A stretch of DNA of 25,827 nt, taken from an uncultured Lysobacter sp. Its GTDB lineage: Bacteria; Pseudomonadota; Gammaproteobacteria; Xanthomonadales; Xanthomonadaceae. Location: positions 1-25,827 of the forward strand of contig CAMLID010000046.1 in the NCBI GenBank assembly GCA_946480055.1. The letters run 5' to 3'. Below are positions 1 through 8,608 of this stretch, in pieces. Position 1 is the first letter of the stretch. Each line of letters opens with the position of its first letter. Both the position numbers and the translations under genes were made by a program. A model generated the notes under the pieces. The model did not search any database and was not told the DNA's origin. It worked only from the letters and a program-made list of their open reading frames with translations.

Positions 1-1
1 C

Positions 2-772
2 TTAAGCCATAGTTTATGGCTGCGAGATGTCTACGAAACCCTGGGCGATTCATACACCGAATTCGGCTACCAACATGAGTCGGCTATCGCGGGAAAACAG
101 ACGGTCGCGTTGAATGAGAAGCTCGGCTACTTCGCTCACGAACTGCGCAACCAGTTATGCACGGCCACGCTGGCGCTCTCCATCATCAAGCAAGGCGATG
201 TCGGCCTGAACGGCGCCACTGGCAAGGTGTTGGAAGGCGCCCTGGTCGGACTGTCCAGGCTGATCGATCGCTCTTTGGCGGAAGTGCGAATGACCGCTGG
301 CATGCCGGTGCAACACAGATTGCTGTCGCTTTCAGACATCGTGGAGGAAGCCAAGCTTTCTGCCTCGCTTCAAGCTCATGCGGCGGGCTGCACGCTGGTG
401 GTTGCGGAAGTGGACCCGCAGCTTGCAGTGGATGTGGACCGAGACTTGCTGTTGTCCGCAGTCGGAAACCTGCTGCAGAACGCGTTCAAGTTCTCCCACA
501 AGCACAGCGAGGTAAGGCTCAGTGCCTATGCACTGGCGGACCGAATCCTGATCGATGTAGAAGACCGCTGTGGCGGCCTCGCAGATGGAAGCGCTGAGAA
601 CATGTTTTTGCCATTCACCCAGAACAGCGAGGACCGCAGCGGCTTAGGCCTCGGCCTCTCGATTGCACGAGACAGCGTCCAAGCGAACAATGGCGAACTC
701 ACTGTGCGCAATCTGCCCGGAATCGGTTGCATCTTCACAATTGATTTACCACGCCATGCCGCCGAAATCTAA
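2..772 (+). CDS. Sensor histidine kinase, C-terminal part (5' end outside window)
   Basis: The frame is open from the window edge, so the N-terminal sensor part is missing. What remains is a transmitter module that would autophosphorylate on His and pass phosphate to an unknown response regulator. The H-box is FAHELRNQL, with the His codon at 137-139. It is followed by an HATPase_c domain: N-box NLLQNAFKFS (about 466-495), a G1-like segment reading DRCGG instead of the usual DxGxG, an F-box MFLPF and a G2 box GLGLGLSIARD. No receiver domain follows; the protein ends soon after the ATPase fold. A TTG at 110 could be read as a start, but it would begin almost on the H-box, so I treat the gene as continuing upstream. 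The modified G1 box could lower ATP affinity. The family call is firm; the specific pathway cannot be told from this fragment. Confidence 0.85.
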   Translation, partial: LSHSLWLRDVYETLGDSYTEFGYQHESAIAGKQTVALNEKLGYFAHELRNQLCTATLALSIIKQGDVGLNGATGKVLEGALVGLSRLIDRSLAEVRMTAGMPVQHRLLSLSDIVEEAKLSASLQAHAAGCTLVVAEVDPQLAVDVDRDLLLSAVGNLLQNAFKFSHKHSEVRLSAYALADRILIDVEDRCGGLADGSAENMFLPFTQNSEDRSGLGLGLSIARDSVQANNGELTVRNLPGIGCIFTIDLPRHAAEI

Positions 773-893
773 GTAGCGGCCTTTAGGGGAGCCCCCTGCA
801 CTCCGGTCAGCCTCACCCCTACCCCGCTCCTTGTACGGCCTGCGTGAATACGCCGTCCAACGAAGTGACGGATGGTTCATGAGTCGAACGAGC

Positions 894-1829
894 TCAGACG
901 ATGCGTTCCCACTCGTGGCCATCGAATTGCAGGATGTCGTCGGAACCGACCGTCCACAAGATGCCGTGGCGCGCGTCGAGGTGCCCATAGGTGGACGGGG
1001 CGTCGTCGTCGAATTGCACGGGCTGGAGCGTGTCACCCTCCAACGTGAAGAGGCCGTAGTGCGAGGAGATCCAGAGCCGATCGCCGAACCATTCAAGGTC
1101 CCAGTAGTCGATGTCGTAGGCGCCGACGGCGATCGGGATCCATTGGCCGTGGCGGCCCTTGAGGAGCGTGCCGGCCAGGCCGCAGGCGTAGACGAAACCG
1201 TCCGGTGCGCAGTAGACGCGGTTGAGAATGCGGTTGGTGGGGCTTTCTTCCTCGTGCCAGTCCTGGCCGTCGAAGTGCCAGATCTCGCCGTGCCAACCCA
1301 CGGCGTACAGATCGTCGTGACCAAAGCCGTGGATGGATTCGAAGATGAGGACGACGTCGGGGCCCGGGCGCGAGGGTATGTCGCCGTGGATGGGCGTCCA
1401 CTGGTCCGTGCCATCGCGACGGAAGACCTTGCGGCCCACGGCACAGGCGTAGGCAACGCCTGAGATGGAACGCACTTCGCGGAACCGCAGTTCTTCGGGG
1501 ACGATCCGGCTCTCGAAGTCATCTTTTGTGCCGAACACGCGTACCTGACCGTACTCGCCCAGCGCCACCATCTGTGGGTGGGGAAGTTCGGCGGCACAAA
1601 GGGAGACGCAGTTCCATCGAACCGGATCATCGATCAGGCCGAACATTTCACCTGCAAACTCTTCATCTTCGTCTTCAGGGTCGAAGCCGTAAAGTTCGGC
1701 GTAAGGGAGACCTTTGGCCTGTATTTCCGGTGAGAACGTACCGACGTAGACGAGGGCTCGCTCACGGATGGCCGCGAACGAAAACTTGACGCCAAAGTCG
1801 AGCGGCGTCTTAGAGGAGCGGTTTGTCAT
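894..1829 (-). CDS. Beta-propeller-like hypothetical protein
   Basis: 311 aa, no signal peptide or membrane segment, so probably cytoplasmic. I do not recognise a named family. The protein contains about six spaced blade-like repeats, each with a small-residue/aromatic strand followed by G and W or F, such as LGEYGQVRVFG, LYAVGWHGEIWHF, VYACGLAGTLLKG, LWISSHYGLFTLEG and LWTVGSDDILQF. This spacing resembles YCF48/BNR-type beta-propellers. An acidic stretch (EDEDEE) lies near residue 53. The ATG is preceded by AAGGG at a good distance. It follows two other minus-strand genes of unknown role (1947-2519 and 2549-4423), after a 117-nt gap. Similar soluble propellers occur near contact-dependent toxin and immunity loci, but no toxin is visible here, so this association is only an inference. 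Confidence 0.75.
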   Translation of the reverse strand: MTNRSSKTPLDFGVKFSFAAIRERALVYVGTFSPEIQAKGLPYAELYGFDPEDEDEEFAGEMFGLIDDPVRWNCVSLCAAELPHPQMVALGEYGQVRVFGTKDDFESRIVPEELRFREVRSISGVAYACAVGRKVFRRDGTDQWTPIHGDIPSRPGPDVVLIFESIHGFGHDDLYAVGWHGEIWHFDGQDWHEEESPTNRILNRVYCAPDGFVYACGLAGTLLKGRHGQWIPIAVGAYDIDYWDLEWFGDRLWISSHYGLFTLEGDTLQPVQFDDDAPSTYGHLDARHGILWTVGSDDILQFDGHEWERIV

Positions 1830-1946
1830 CGTGACCCTTGTTGAAGGTTTTGTCGTTCGCAGGCAGGCGGCTTGAGGGCAGCAACCGCCTCATCGTGTAA
1901 GAGCGCCTGCTCCGGTCAACAAGGCGTCTCACATGAGACCTTCTCG

Positions 1947-2519
1947 TCAAGAAACCCACCAATCCTGCACCAGGAATGGCCTGCCCTGCCCCGGCACATA
2001 CACCATGATGTGACCTTGCCCGCACAACGGACCGCAACGAGTGCCCAGGTAACGGATGGCCACAGCGGCAACAGGAGCCTTCGAGCCGTCCAAGAGGACC
2101 GTGGCGGAGCCGCTTTCCAGCGCGGCCAGCACGATGGCCTTCGCCTCGTCATCCAGGGCCCCTTTAATTTGCGCACAGCCGCTTTTGCCCTTGACGGCAG
2201 CGGCAGCCGACAGCAGTGCAGATGCCCGCCGACCTTCGATGAGTGCCAGCCGTTCTGCCTCAGTCGTCCATTGGGAAGGCTGGACTGCGGCTTTCCTGGC
2301 CAGCTCCTGTCGATCGAGAAGCACCGTGACGCCATTCCATGTGGTCGCAAGACAATCCGCAGGTGGCCCGGAGCGTTGAGCGACCGTGCGGCTCTCATCC
2401 ACGTCGATGCCTGCTGCGGGACGACCGATCGGCGCTGCAATGAGGAATGTTGAAGTAAGCATCGTCACCAAGGAAAGCAGCGTTCTGCGACACAAGGATT
2501 GGGGGGAAGTCTTGTACAT
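1947..2519 (-). CDS. Small exported hypothetical protein
   Basis: 190 aa. The start is the ATG at 2519, preceded by a CGAGG element and lying 29 nt after the stop of the LRR-DUF1963 gene. It gives an N-terminus with a basic patch (RR) and hydrophobic core (LLSLVTMLTSTFLIAA), a plausible Sec signal peptide ending around residue 35. The mature part is Ala-rich with four Cys (two in RCGPLCG near the C-terminus), suggesting disulfides in the periplasm. The C-terminus (GHIMVYVPGQGRPFLVQDWWVS) is beta-like and aromatic. I recognise no family. The spacing suggests co-transcription with the upstream LRR-DUF1963 gene. A longer reading from further upstream would overlap that gene and lose the signal peptide position. 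Confidence 0.65.
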   Translation of the reverse strand: MYKTSPQSLCRRTLLSLVTMLTSTFLIAAPIGRPAAGIDVDESRTVAQRSGPPADCLATTWNGVTVLLDRQELARKAAVQPSQWTTEAERLALIEGRRASALLSAAAAVKGKSGCAQIKGALDDEAKAIVLAALESGSATVLLDGSKAPVAAVAIRYLGTRCGPLCGQGHIMVYVPGQGRPFLVQDWWVS

Positions 2520-2548
2520 GGACCTCGTAGCTGCCAGCTTGTTCAATG

Positions 2549-4423
2549 TCAGGAACTTTCCAGTGAAACACGGACCCGGGAGAAGTCGCATAGGGCCAGG
2601 TCCTTGCGATGGATGGTGAAGGTGAGCGTACCAGCGTCCCAGAAGCTGAAGCCGGGATGCTGGTCGGAGTACAGCGTCAGCAGGTTCACCCATTCTTCGA
2701 GCTGCCCGCCCTGGCTGTCCATCGCCTGTTCCTCCGGACTCTCCTGCTGGGTGAACACGAAGGCGTTCTGGAGGTGCACGCCGTGCTGCATGTCGTCACT
2801 GCCGGCGAGCTCGGCCTCCAGGACCGTGTAGGCCTCGTAGCGATCATCGTCCCAGACGTCCATCAGGCTGGCGTCGTCGCCCGTGTAGCGGTGCGATGCC
2901 CGATAGAGGCATGGTAGGGACACTGTGGCATCCACCGTGGCGCGGTAGGCTGCGTAGGCTTCGGGCACATTGTCCCCGTCGACAAACCGTGCATCGTCGC
3001 CCCATTCGTAGGGCTGCAGGGACGCGCGGGGCGATGTGTCGTACATCACCAGGGTCCGGTCGGATGCTTCCTGGCCTTCGGCGAAAAAGTACAGCCGGCC
3101 GGTGCGCGGCAACCATGACTGCAAGTCGGCCACGGCCTCGAGGTCGAACTGTGCGTAGAAATGCCAGTGCCGGCCGTTCGTCATGGGATAGTCCATGCCG
3201 GGCGGCAGATCCGGCGCGCCGCCGAAGCGGGTGCCCCCGAGCACCGGGGGCTCGTCGGGCATCGTGGTTCGCCAGCGCAGCGCCTGACGGGCATGACGGC
3301 GCAGCGCAGGCTCATGCTGAAGGAAGCCGTGGCGCGTCAAGGCAGCATGCAGCAGTGCCAGGTGTGCCGGGCTGCTGCGAGCAAGAAATGCTTCGTCGTC
3401 CATCGTCACGTCGATCTCGGGACGGTAGCGCGTGTCGCGATACAGCGCCCGGTAGCGTGGCTCGATCCGAAGATTCTCGATGCGGTCGATCGAGGCGGGC
3501 AAAGACTCGAACGCGTTGCCGCGCAGGTCCAGCGTCTTCAGCGCCGGCATATGACCGATGCCCTCGGGCAACGAGGTGAGCTGGTTGTACGACAGGTCGA
3601 GTTCTTCCAGTTGCTCGAGCTGCGTGATCTGCTCGGAAATGCTCTTGAGCGCGCCGCCGGTGAAGCCCAGTTTGCGCAAGCCTCGCAACTGCGCGATGGC
3701 GTCTGGCAGGTGCAGCACGCTGGTGTTGCCGATGTGCAGGCGGGTCAGTTTCTGCAGTGTGCCCATCTCGTCCGGCAGCGTGGTAAAGCGTGCATGATCC
3801 TGGGAGACGTACTGCATCGAAAGCCATTCCAGCTCTGTCCAGCGGAATACCTCCGATGGAAACGTGTCGACTTTCGGTGTGCCGCGCCATTCCTGGAACC
3901 AGTGAAGGTGCCGCACCTGCTTCGGTGGCACCGCCAGGGCGGCTTCGATGCTATCGAAGTTGCGTGGTCGCAACCGCACTTCACCGCGGGGGAAGCTCCA
4001 CACGACACGCAGCGCCACGCCTTGCGCATCGTCCTCGTAGTCTTGGCGCAGCACGCCGCTCAGCGCGATGCGGTCGGGCGAGAGGTCGACTTGCCCGAAA
4101 AACCTCAGGCCGTACTTCAGGCCATCCGAGAACAGGCCGAAATCGACGCGAGGCTTCTCGTCCGGATAGGAAAACACACGGTGCGGCTCTTCCGAGCGGT
4201 CATCGAAATGAAAGGTGGCGGAGAAGAATCGGGGAGCGATCTTCCCTCCAGCGACCTCAAAGACACCTTCATGGCGGGCCGCGTCCAAAGGGACCGGAAC
4301 CGTCTTCAGGTCGAACCGCATGCCTCCGTCGACAAACTCGACATTCGCATCGGCCGCGAAAGCGAACGAGGTGCTGCCGATCTGAAAGACGTCCGGAGCT
4401 GGACCGGCGGACGGCAGGGTCAT
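2549..4423 (-). CDS. Leucine-rich-repeat protein with C-terminal DUF1963 domain
   Basis: 624 aa from the ATG at 4423, which has a GAGG ribosome site 5-6 nt upstream; a TTG 24 nt earlier is less likely. No signal peptide. The N-terminal 180 residues are beta-rich and unrecognised. Residues about 190-320 hold four or five LRRs of the LPxxIxxLxxLxxLxLxxN type (for example LEELDLSYNQLTSLPEGI). From about 394 the sequence matches DUF1963/YwqG: a GG-x2-FGG motif, PDLPPGMDYP, FYAQFDLEAV and TGRLYFF. YwqG is encoded next to a polymorphic-toxin locus in Bacillus subtilis, and LRR proteins often mediate protein contacts, so a role in toxin immunity or sensing is possible but not shown. The combination of LRR and DUF1963 in one chain is the notable point. 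Confidence 0.82.
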   Translation of the reverse strand: MTLPSAGPAPDVFQIGSTSFAFAADANVEFVDGGMRFDLKTVPVPLDAARHEGVFEVAGGKIAPRFFSATFHFDDRSEEPHRVFSYPDEKPRVDFGLFSDGLKYGLRFFGQVDLSPDRIALSGVLRQDYEDDAQGVALRVVWSFPRGEVRLRPRNFDSIEAALAVPPKQVRHLHWFQEWRGTPKVDTFPSEVFRWTELEWLSMQYVSQDHARFTTLPDEMGTLQKLTRLHIGNTSVLHLPDAIAQLRGLRKLGFTGGALKSISEQITQLEQLEELDLSYNQLTSLPEGIGHMPALKTLDLRGNAFESLPASIDRIENLRIEPRYRALYRDTRYRPEIDVTMDDEAFLARSSPAHLALLHAALTRHGFLQHEPALRRHARQALRWRTTMPDEPPVLGGTRFGGAPDLPPGMDYPMTNGRHWHFYAQFDLEAVADLQSWLPRTGRLYFFAEGQEASDRTLVMYDTSPRASLQPYEWGDDARFVDGDNVPEAYAAYRATVDATVSLPCLYRASHRYTGDDASLMDVWDDDRYEAYTVLEAELAGSDDMQHGVHLQNAFVFTQQESPEEQAMDSQGGQLEEWVNLLTLYSDQHPGFSFWDAGTLTFTIHRKDLALCDFSRVRVSLESS

Positions 4424-4668
4424 GAGGCCTCGTGGAGAAAGACGCAAAGGGCCATGAGTTTAGCCCGCGCGTTGGCCATGGTCGCCGCCTGCCCTCTTCG
4501 CGCGCTCATAGCCGCAGGCAACCTCCCTGGCCCGTCGACTCTCTCCCCTACCCCATTCCACGTATGGTGCAAGGACGCTCTATGACGCGCGATCGCCCTC
4601 AAGAAGCTCGCAGCGGCGTGCAACCCTGTAGCTTCCGCGGCGTCGGCGCCTCGAGCCACCCGACTCGG

Positions 4669-5817
4669 TCAGCCCTGGGCCAGCGCCAAAGCCTTGTCGA
4701 GTGCCTGGTCGACGGGCACTTCTACGTCGGGGACGATGCCGGTGCCTTCCCAGTCCTTGCCGGTATCGGGGTCGTAGGTGCGTCCCACCGGGACGAACGC
4801 GGCGAGTCCCGCGCCGATCGGTTCGATGCCGCCGAAGTGGTTGGCTCCTGCGGTGCGCTCGCCGATCAGGACGCCCCGATGCGTGCGCTGCAGCGCCAGC
4901 GCGAAGTGCTCGCCCGCCGAACGCGTTCGCTTGGATGTCAGATAGAACACTTTGGCCTTGGCGAGCCGAGGCTCGACGGCATCGGGAACGGCCACGTGTT
5001 GGCGCACCAGCATATTGGCGGGGCTGGAAACTTCGCGCAGTGTGCGGCCCCGGAACGGTATCGGGCCGCCGGACGGGCCGTTGTTCTTCGCTACGGCCAT
5101 TTCCACCAGCACGGTTTCCCGATCGAAAAGATGCGGGAACAGCGCGTCCATCTCCGCCAGCCCGCCGCCGCGCGACAAGGTACGCGTATCGATGATGATC
5201 GCCTTCGCCGTCGCATGGTCTTTCACGAACGCCTGTATCGCCGTTACGGACGCGGGCTCGCCGGCGAACTGATTGAAGCGTATGTAGGCCACGCCTTGCG
5301 CGATCCACTTGGTCTCGGCGACGCTCGGCTGGTCTATCGGAGCGAGCGCCGACGCCTGCCGCGGCGCATGGCTTGGCCGCGCCATGCGCGGACGTGACGT
5401 ATCGGCTCGGCTCGAACCGGCCGGAGCTGAGCTTTCGACGAGGCGTGGGCCGGGAGGCATTGGGCCATGCAGCCCACCGGCTTCGGGGGCAAGATCTACG
5501 CGCAGATGGCCGTCGGCCGCGACGGCCTGCAGATCCTGCGTCAAGCGTCGCGCCATGTCCCCAGCCTCGCCGATGCCCTCGTATTTGCCGGCCGCAAGCT
5601 TGGATCGCAACATTTCCGCATAGCGTTGGCCTGTGGCGGGATCGACGAAACGCGTCGCCAATTTATCCGCCAGCGTTTCGATCGCTTGCGCATAAGGATT
5701 GGCCGAGTCCGCAGCGAATACCGGCGATGCGGTCGCAACCAGCGCGACCAAGCCGGCCAGCAGCAGTCGCCGGTATGGGGACCATCGCGATCCGGGCATC
5801 GGGTCGTGTTTGCGCAT
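4669..5817 (-). CDS. S41-family (tail-specific protease-like) exported peptidase
   Basis: 382 aa. The ATG at 5817 has an AGAGGA ribosome site. The signal peptide is RRLLLAGLVALVATASPVFA, with cleavage after about residue 35. Residues about 40-105 resemble the S41 N-terminal domain (FVDPATGQRYAEML, a GEAGDMARRLTQDLQ helix, DGHLRV). A Pro/Ser/Ala-rich stretch follows (about 113-162), then the catalytic core: VAYIRFNQF, AIIIDTR, and the nucleophile segment TSKRTRSAGEHFA with Ser300, then GERTAGANHFGG. The Lys that acts as general base in CtpA-type proteases is not evident after the nucleophile, so it is closer to IRBP/tricorn-like S41 members. Substrate unknown, expected in the periplasm. It stands alone, with gaps of 133 nt upstream and 245 nt downstream. 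Confidence 0.85.
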   Translation of the reverse strand: MRKHDPMPGSRWSPYRRLLLAGLVALVATASPVFAADSANPYAQAIETLADKLATRFVDPATGQRYAEMLRSKLAAGKYEGIGEAGDMARRLTQDLQAVAADGHLRVDLAPEAGGLHGPMPPGPRLVESSAPAGSSRADTSRPRMARPSHAPRQASALAPIDQPSVAETKWIAQGVAYIRFNQFAGEPASVTAIQAFVKDHATAKAIIIDTRTLSRGGGLAEMDALFPHLFDRETVLVEMAVAKNNGPSGGPIPFRGRTLREVSSPANMLVRQHVAVPDAVEPRLAKAKVFYLTSKRTRSAGEHFALALQRTHRGVLIGERTAGANHFGGIEPIGAGLAAFVPVGRTYDPDTGKDWEGTGIVPDVEVPVDQALDKALALAQG

Positions 5818-5950
5818 GGCTGATCCTCTTGGGTTCTGGTCGAGTTCCCAATACGGATGCCGGTGGTGGCCGAATGGTCGCAGCGACAGAAGCGCGGGAT
5901 CTGCATGGACGGGTACGCGGCAGACAGGTCGCCGCCTGCGCCGTGCGCCG

Positions 5951-6571
5951 TCAGTCCGGCAACAGCGACCAGGTAGCGTCCTTCAGCTCGAACCGCAGCG
6001 GCTTCGAGCCCTTACCCTGGCTCGGCGTGTGCAACTGCGCGTCGCATTCCAAGGCGCCGGTGTCGCGGTCGAGCTGACAGGACTCCAGTGCGGTCACGGT
6101 GAGGCTGGTCGCGAACGCTCGAAACTCCGCCTCGTCCTTCGGGGCCTTTTGCTGGCTGGCCAGTTCGGCCAGATGTTCGCGCAGCAGTGCCTGGACCCGC
6201 GCGATGTCCGGTTGCGGCGGTGGCGTGTCCTGTTCTTCGACTATCTGCCAGTCCGCGTCGTCGCGACGGAAGCGATAAACCTCGTAACCGTCGCCCATCG
6301 GGGAGTCGAGCTCGACGATGCAGGCGGTGCGCTCCGGATCGCTGCGTTGACAGCCTTTCACGGCCGCGATCTTCATGGACTCCAACAGAGTCTGGACCAT
6401 CGGCGACGGAGAAGCCTTCGCGCCCTCCTTGCGCAACTCCGCATAGAGCGAACGCCGGTAGGCCGCATTGGCCTGCTCGGTACTGGGCGCAGCGTCGATC
6501 GCCAGAGCGCAAACGGGCGCCGACGCAAGTGCGACCAGCGATAAGCAACGCGCGACTGCAGCGACCGGCAT
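5951..6571 (-). CDS. Exported hypothetical protein
   Basis: 206 aa from the ATG at 6571. This start gives a clean signal peptide (MPVAAVARCLSLVALASAPVCALA); an ATG at 6616 in the same frame would only lengthen the N-region. The mature protein is alpha-rich near the N-terminus (YRRSLYAELRKEGAKA), then has segments alternating charged and beta-like residues, with Cys pairs (KGCQRSDPERTACIVEL and SCQLDRDTGALECDAQL). The spacing of the two Cys-containing beta hairpins suggests two disulfides and two related strands. No family recognised. It ends 133 nt upstream of the S41 protease and could be co-transcribed with it. Confidence 0.7.
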   Translation of the reverse strand: MPVAAVARCLSLVALASAPVCALAIDAAPSTEQANAAYRRSLYAELRKEGAKASPSPMVQTLLESMKIAAVKGCQRSDPERTACIVELDSPMGDGYEVYRFRRDDADWQIVEEQDTPPPQPDIARVQALLREHLAELASQQKAPKDEAEFRAFATSLTVTALESCQLDRDTGALECDAQLHTPSQGKGSKPLRFELKDATWSLLPD

Positions 6572-6886
6572 GGGTACGAACTCGGCAAAGCGGATGACTG
6601 TCCGCGAAGCGCGCATTCTACGAAAATGCTCGGCCCAGGTCCGATACCGTCTCGTTCCTAAGCCGCAGTGCACGTAGCGCCCAGGGCTCGCCCATTTCGC
6701 GAGCGATCGGGCTGGACCACGTCGGCGGCGCACACACCGGCTCATCGCATCGCTACGCGAACCATTACGGAAAGCACATGTTCTGGAGGGCCGCCTCACG
6801 CAGGCTGAGTCGAAACTTCGCCGGCAAGCCGACGTGACCGTTCCGAGCGCTCAGCGCGAGCCCGATTCCTGCCCCATGGAAGCGCC
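6572..6886. other. Divergent intergenic region
   Basis: 315 nt between two divergently transcribed exported-protein genes, so it must hold both promoters. I see no convincing gene. A short dyad (GCTCGC, 7-nt gap, GCGAGC at 6686-6704) is the only clear structure. No obvious -35/-10 pair stands out. Confidence 0.5.
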
Positions 6887-7810
6887 ATGAAACCTACGAC
6901 CCTGCTCCTCCTGACGACGACTTCGCTGTTCCTGCTCACCGCCGCGGCCCCATCGCCCGAGCGCGGGCCTGAAATCCGCACCGGCGACGTCGATCGTTTC
7001 TACGCGATCTACGAGCGGGCCGGCGGCAAGCCCACGGCGCAGCAGCTGCAGCAGGACTATCTCGACAAAGGCAGCGAGGGCCTGATCGAGTTCGCCAAGA
7101 TGCGCCGGATCACCGGCGAGCGGATCGCGACCGCGAACGCCGAGCGCCCTGCCCTGTACGTCGACGCCAGGCGTTGCGCCGCGGCGCTGCCTGCGGTCAA
7201 GACCCGGCTCGGCGTTGCCTTGACCAAGTTGGGCGAGCTCTACCCCGCGCCCAGCTTTCCGCCGGTGACGGTCGCGATCGGCCGCGGCAAACCGGTCGGG
7301 ACGGCGAACGCGAGCGGGGTCATGATCGGGCTCGAAGCCTTGTGCGCCGCGAACTTCCTCATCCCCGACCCGGAGGACCGCTTCGTCCATGTGATCGCCC
7401 ACGAGTACGGTCACGTGCTGCAACCCGGTGCCCAGGTGGAGGACCCGGAGTCGACGGTGTTGCAGGCCTCGTTGATCGAAGGCGGCGCCGAGTTCGTGGC
7501 CGAGCTGATCTCGGGCTCGATCAGCTATGGACATCTGCTGAGCGCTACCCGGGGCCGCGAACTGGAACTGGAAACCGCGTTCGCCGCCGATCTGGACAAG
7601 AAGGCCGAGGGCTCGGCCTGGCTCTACAACGGCCTCGGCACGCCTGAGCGCCCCGGCGATCTGGGCTACTGGGTGGGTTATCGCATCGCCAAGGCCTACT
7701 ACCGTCAGGCCAAGGACAAGAAGGCGGCGCTGCGCGACATCATCGAGGTGAGCGACGCGAAAGCGTTCCTGGCCAAGAGCGGCTGGCGCCCGGGAATGGC
7801 GCTGGACTAA
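6887..7810 (+). CDS. DUF2268-type exported zinc protease
   Basis: 307 aa. The ATG at 6887 has GGAAG 6-7 nt upstream and starts a strong signal peptide (LLLLTTTSLFLLTAAA). The mature protein carries the HExxH zinc-protease signature HEYGH (His172, Glu173, His176) in VIAHEYGHVLQP, and a downstream glutamate helix EGGAEFVAEL (Glu198/Glu202) that would supply the third zinc ligand. DUF2268 is a family of putative gluzincin-like Zn-dependent proteases; the pattern of a substrate-binding beta strand before HExxH (PPVTVAIGRGKPVGTAN) and the GLGTPERPGDLGYWVGYRIAKAYY helix towards the C-terminus fits it. Likely periplasmic or secreted. It is convergent with the MazF-like gene, with a hairpin between them. 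Substrate unknown. Confidence 0.85.
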   Translation: MKPTTLLLLTTTSLFLLTAAAPSPERGPEIRTGDVDRFYAIYERAGGKPTAQQLQQDYLDKGSEGLIEFAKMRRITGERIATANAERPALYVDARRCAAALPAVKTRLGVALTKLGELYPAPSFPPVTVAIGRGKPVGTANASGVMIGLEALCAANFLIPDPEDRFVHVIAHEYGHVLQPGAQVEDPESTVLQASLIEGGAEFVAELISGSISYGHLLSATRGRELELETAFAADLDKKAEGSAWLYNGLGTPERPGDLGYWVGYRIAKAYYRQAKDKKAALRDIIEVSDAKAFLAKSGWRPGMALD

Positions 7811-7816
7811 AGGCTC

Positions 7817-7844
7817 CCGGCGCTCGCGGAACATGCGACGCCGG
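7817..7844. terminator. Hairpin between convergent genes, possible bidirectional terminator
   Basis: CCGGCG pairs with CGCCGG, and TCGC with GCGA inside it, leaving one bulged C and a 7-nt loop. It sits between the stops at 7810 and 7865. No T-tract follows on either strand, so terminator function is inferred from position only. Confidence 0.4.
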
Positions 7845-7864
7845 TATCGCAGCCGTCGGCTACA

Positions 7865-8263
7865 TCATCTGCCGCTGAAGAACGAGGTTTGCAGAAAGCG
7901 CATGCCCGCAAGTATCTGGGCCACACGCGCGTCGGACAGTGTGCCGATGCGTTCGCCCAGCCGGGTCTTGTAGAGCGACGACACCTGCGACACGACCACC
8001 ACGCTTTGCTTGATCAGGCCGCCCTCGCCGGGGTCGAGCAGGACGTTGCCCGGCTCGGTGGCGCGATTGAGGTTGGAGCTAAGCGCGCAGACGACCACTG
8101 TGCTGATGCGCGAATGGTTGAAGAGGTCGTCCTGGATCACGACGTGCGGATGGGCGTAACCGGGCACGGAGCCTCGGGATTCGTCGGGCGCGACCCAGAA
8201 CAGGTCGCCCTGGTTGACGGTGCCGGGGTAGACGCTGGCGTAAGCCTCGGGTTCTCTGTCCAT
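7865..8263 (-). CDS. MazF/PemK-family endoribonuclease toxin, apparently solitary
   Basis: 132 aa from the ATG at 8263; a GTG at 8275 would add four residues and cannot be excluded since neither has a clear ribosome site. The fold markers are VNQGDLFWV at the N-terminus, the conserved PHVVIQDDLFNHSRISTVVVCALSSN core, GNVLL, and SVVVVSQVSSLYKTRLGERIGTL, which match PemK/MazF, SH3-like mRNA interferases that cleave single-stranded RNA. MazF is normally about 110-120 aa and follows a 70-90 aa antitoxin. Here the 345 nt upstream hold no convincing antitoxin, and downstream is the convergent protease gene. It may be an orphan, use an antitoxin elsewhere, or be a non-toxic homologue. Confidence 0.85.
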   Translation of the reverse strand: MDREPEAYASVYPGTVNQGDLFWVAPDESRGSVPGYAHPHVVIQDDLFNHSRISTVVVCALSSNLNRATEPGNVLLDPGEGGLIKQSVVVVSQVSSLYKTRLGERIGTLSDARVAQILAGMRFLQTSFFSGR

Positions 8264-8608
8264 GCCTTGCCGCACCGAAGTTCGTTGTTGGTGTGTCGAA
8301 GTTCCGGCCTTGCGTGCCCGAGTTCGCCGCTACGTGCACGGAAGAGTCGTGCACGAAAGAATACAGCGCCCTCGGCCGGCATGGGTCCTGAATCCCGTGC
8401 GCTCCGGATTGGTGCGGCCGGTGCGGGCGTATCGTATGGGCAGCCGTCTGGGCGTGAGGTTGCGCGATCGTGTCTTGCGCCGCTCCACAGAGAGCGGCGG
8501 TGCGAGGCGTGGAGCAGCCTCAGACCCTTGGGTCGCTTGACGCCAACGGCACCGTTCGCCTGCGGCTGCGCGACCGCCGAGGGATCCTCAGGGCCACGGA
8601 TCCTGCCT
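8264..8608. other. Intergenic region upstream of mazF-like gene
   Basis: 345 nt without a convincing gene. Reading frames here lack ribosome sites and typical coding character, and none resembles an antitoxin (AbrB, RHH or Phd type). The only structure I see is the dyad at 8333-8355, listed separately. Confidence 0.5.
8333..8355. promoter_or_regulatory. Inverted/direct repeat, candidate operator of the mazF-like gene
   Basis: CGTGCACG occurs twice with a 7-nt spacer. Because the unit is itself palindromic, it forms both an 8-bp inverted repeat and a direct repeat. It lies about 70 nt upstream of the toxin start, where an autoregulatory operator would be expected. Function is inferred. Confidence 0.4.

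Noticed and set aside
3161..4585. Plus-strand open frame of 474 codons opposite the LRR-DUF1963 gene
   Set aside because: The opposite strand has clear LRR and DUF1963 motifs; this frame has no domain pattern and no ribosome site.
8264..8608. Antitoxin gene upstream of the MazF-like toxin
   Set aside because: Frames here lack ribosome sites and any AbrB, RHH or Phd-like pattern; one frame overlaps the toxin out of phase.
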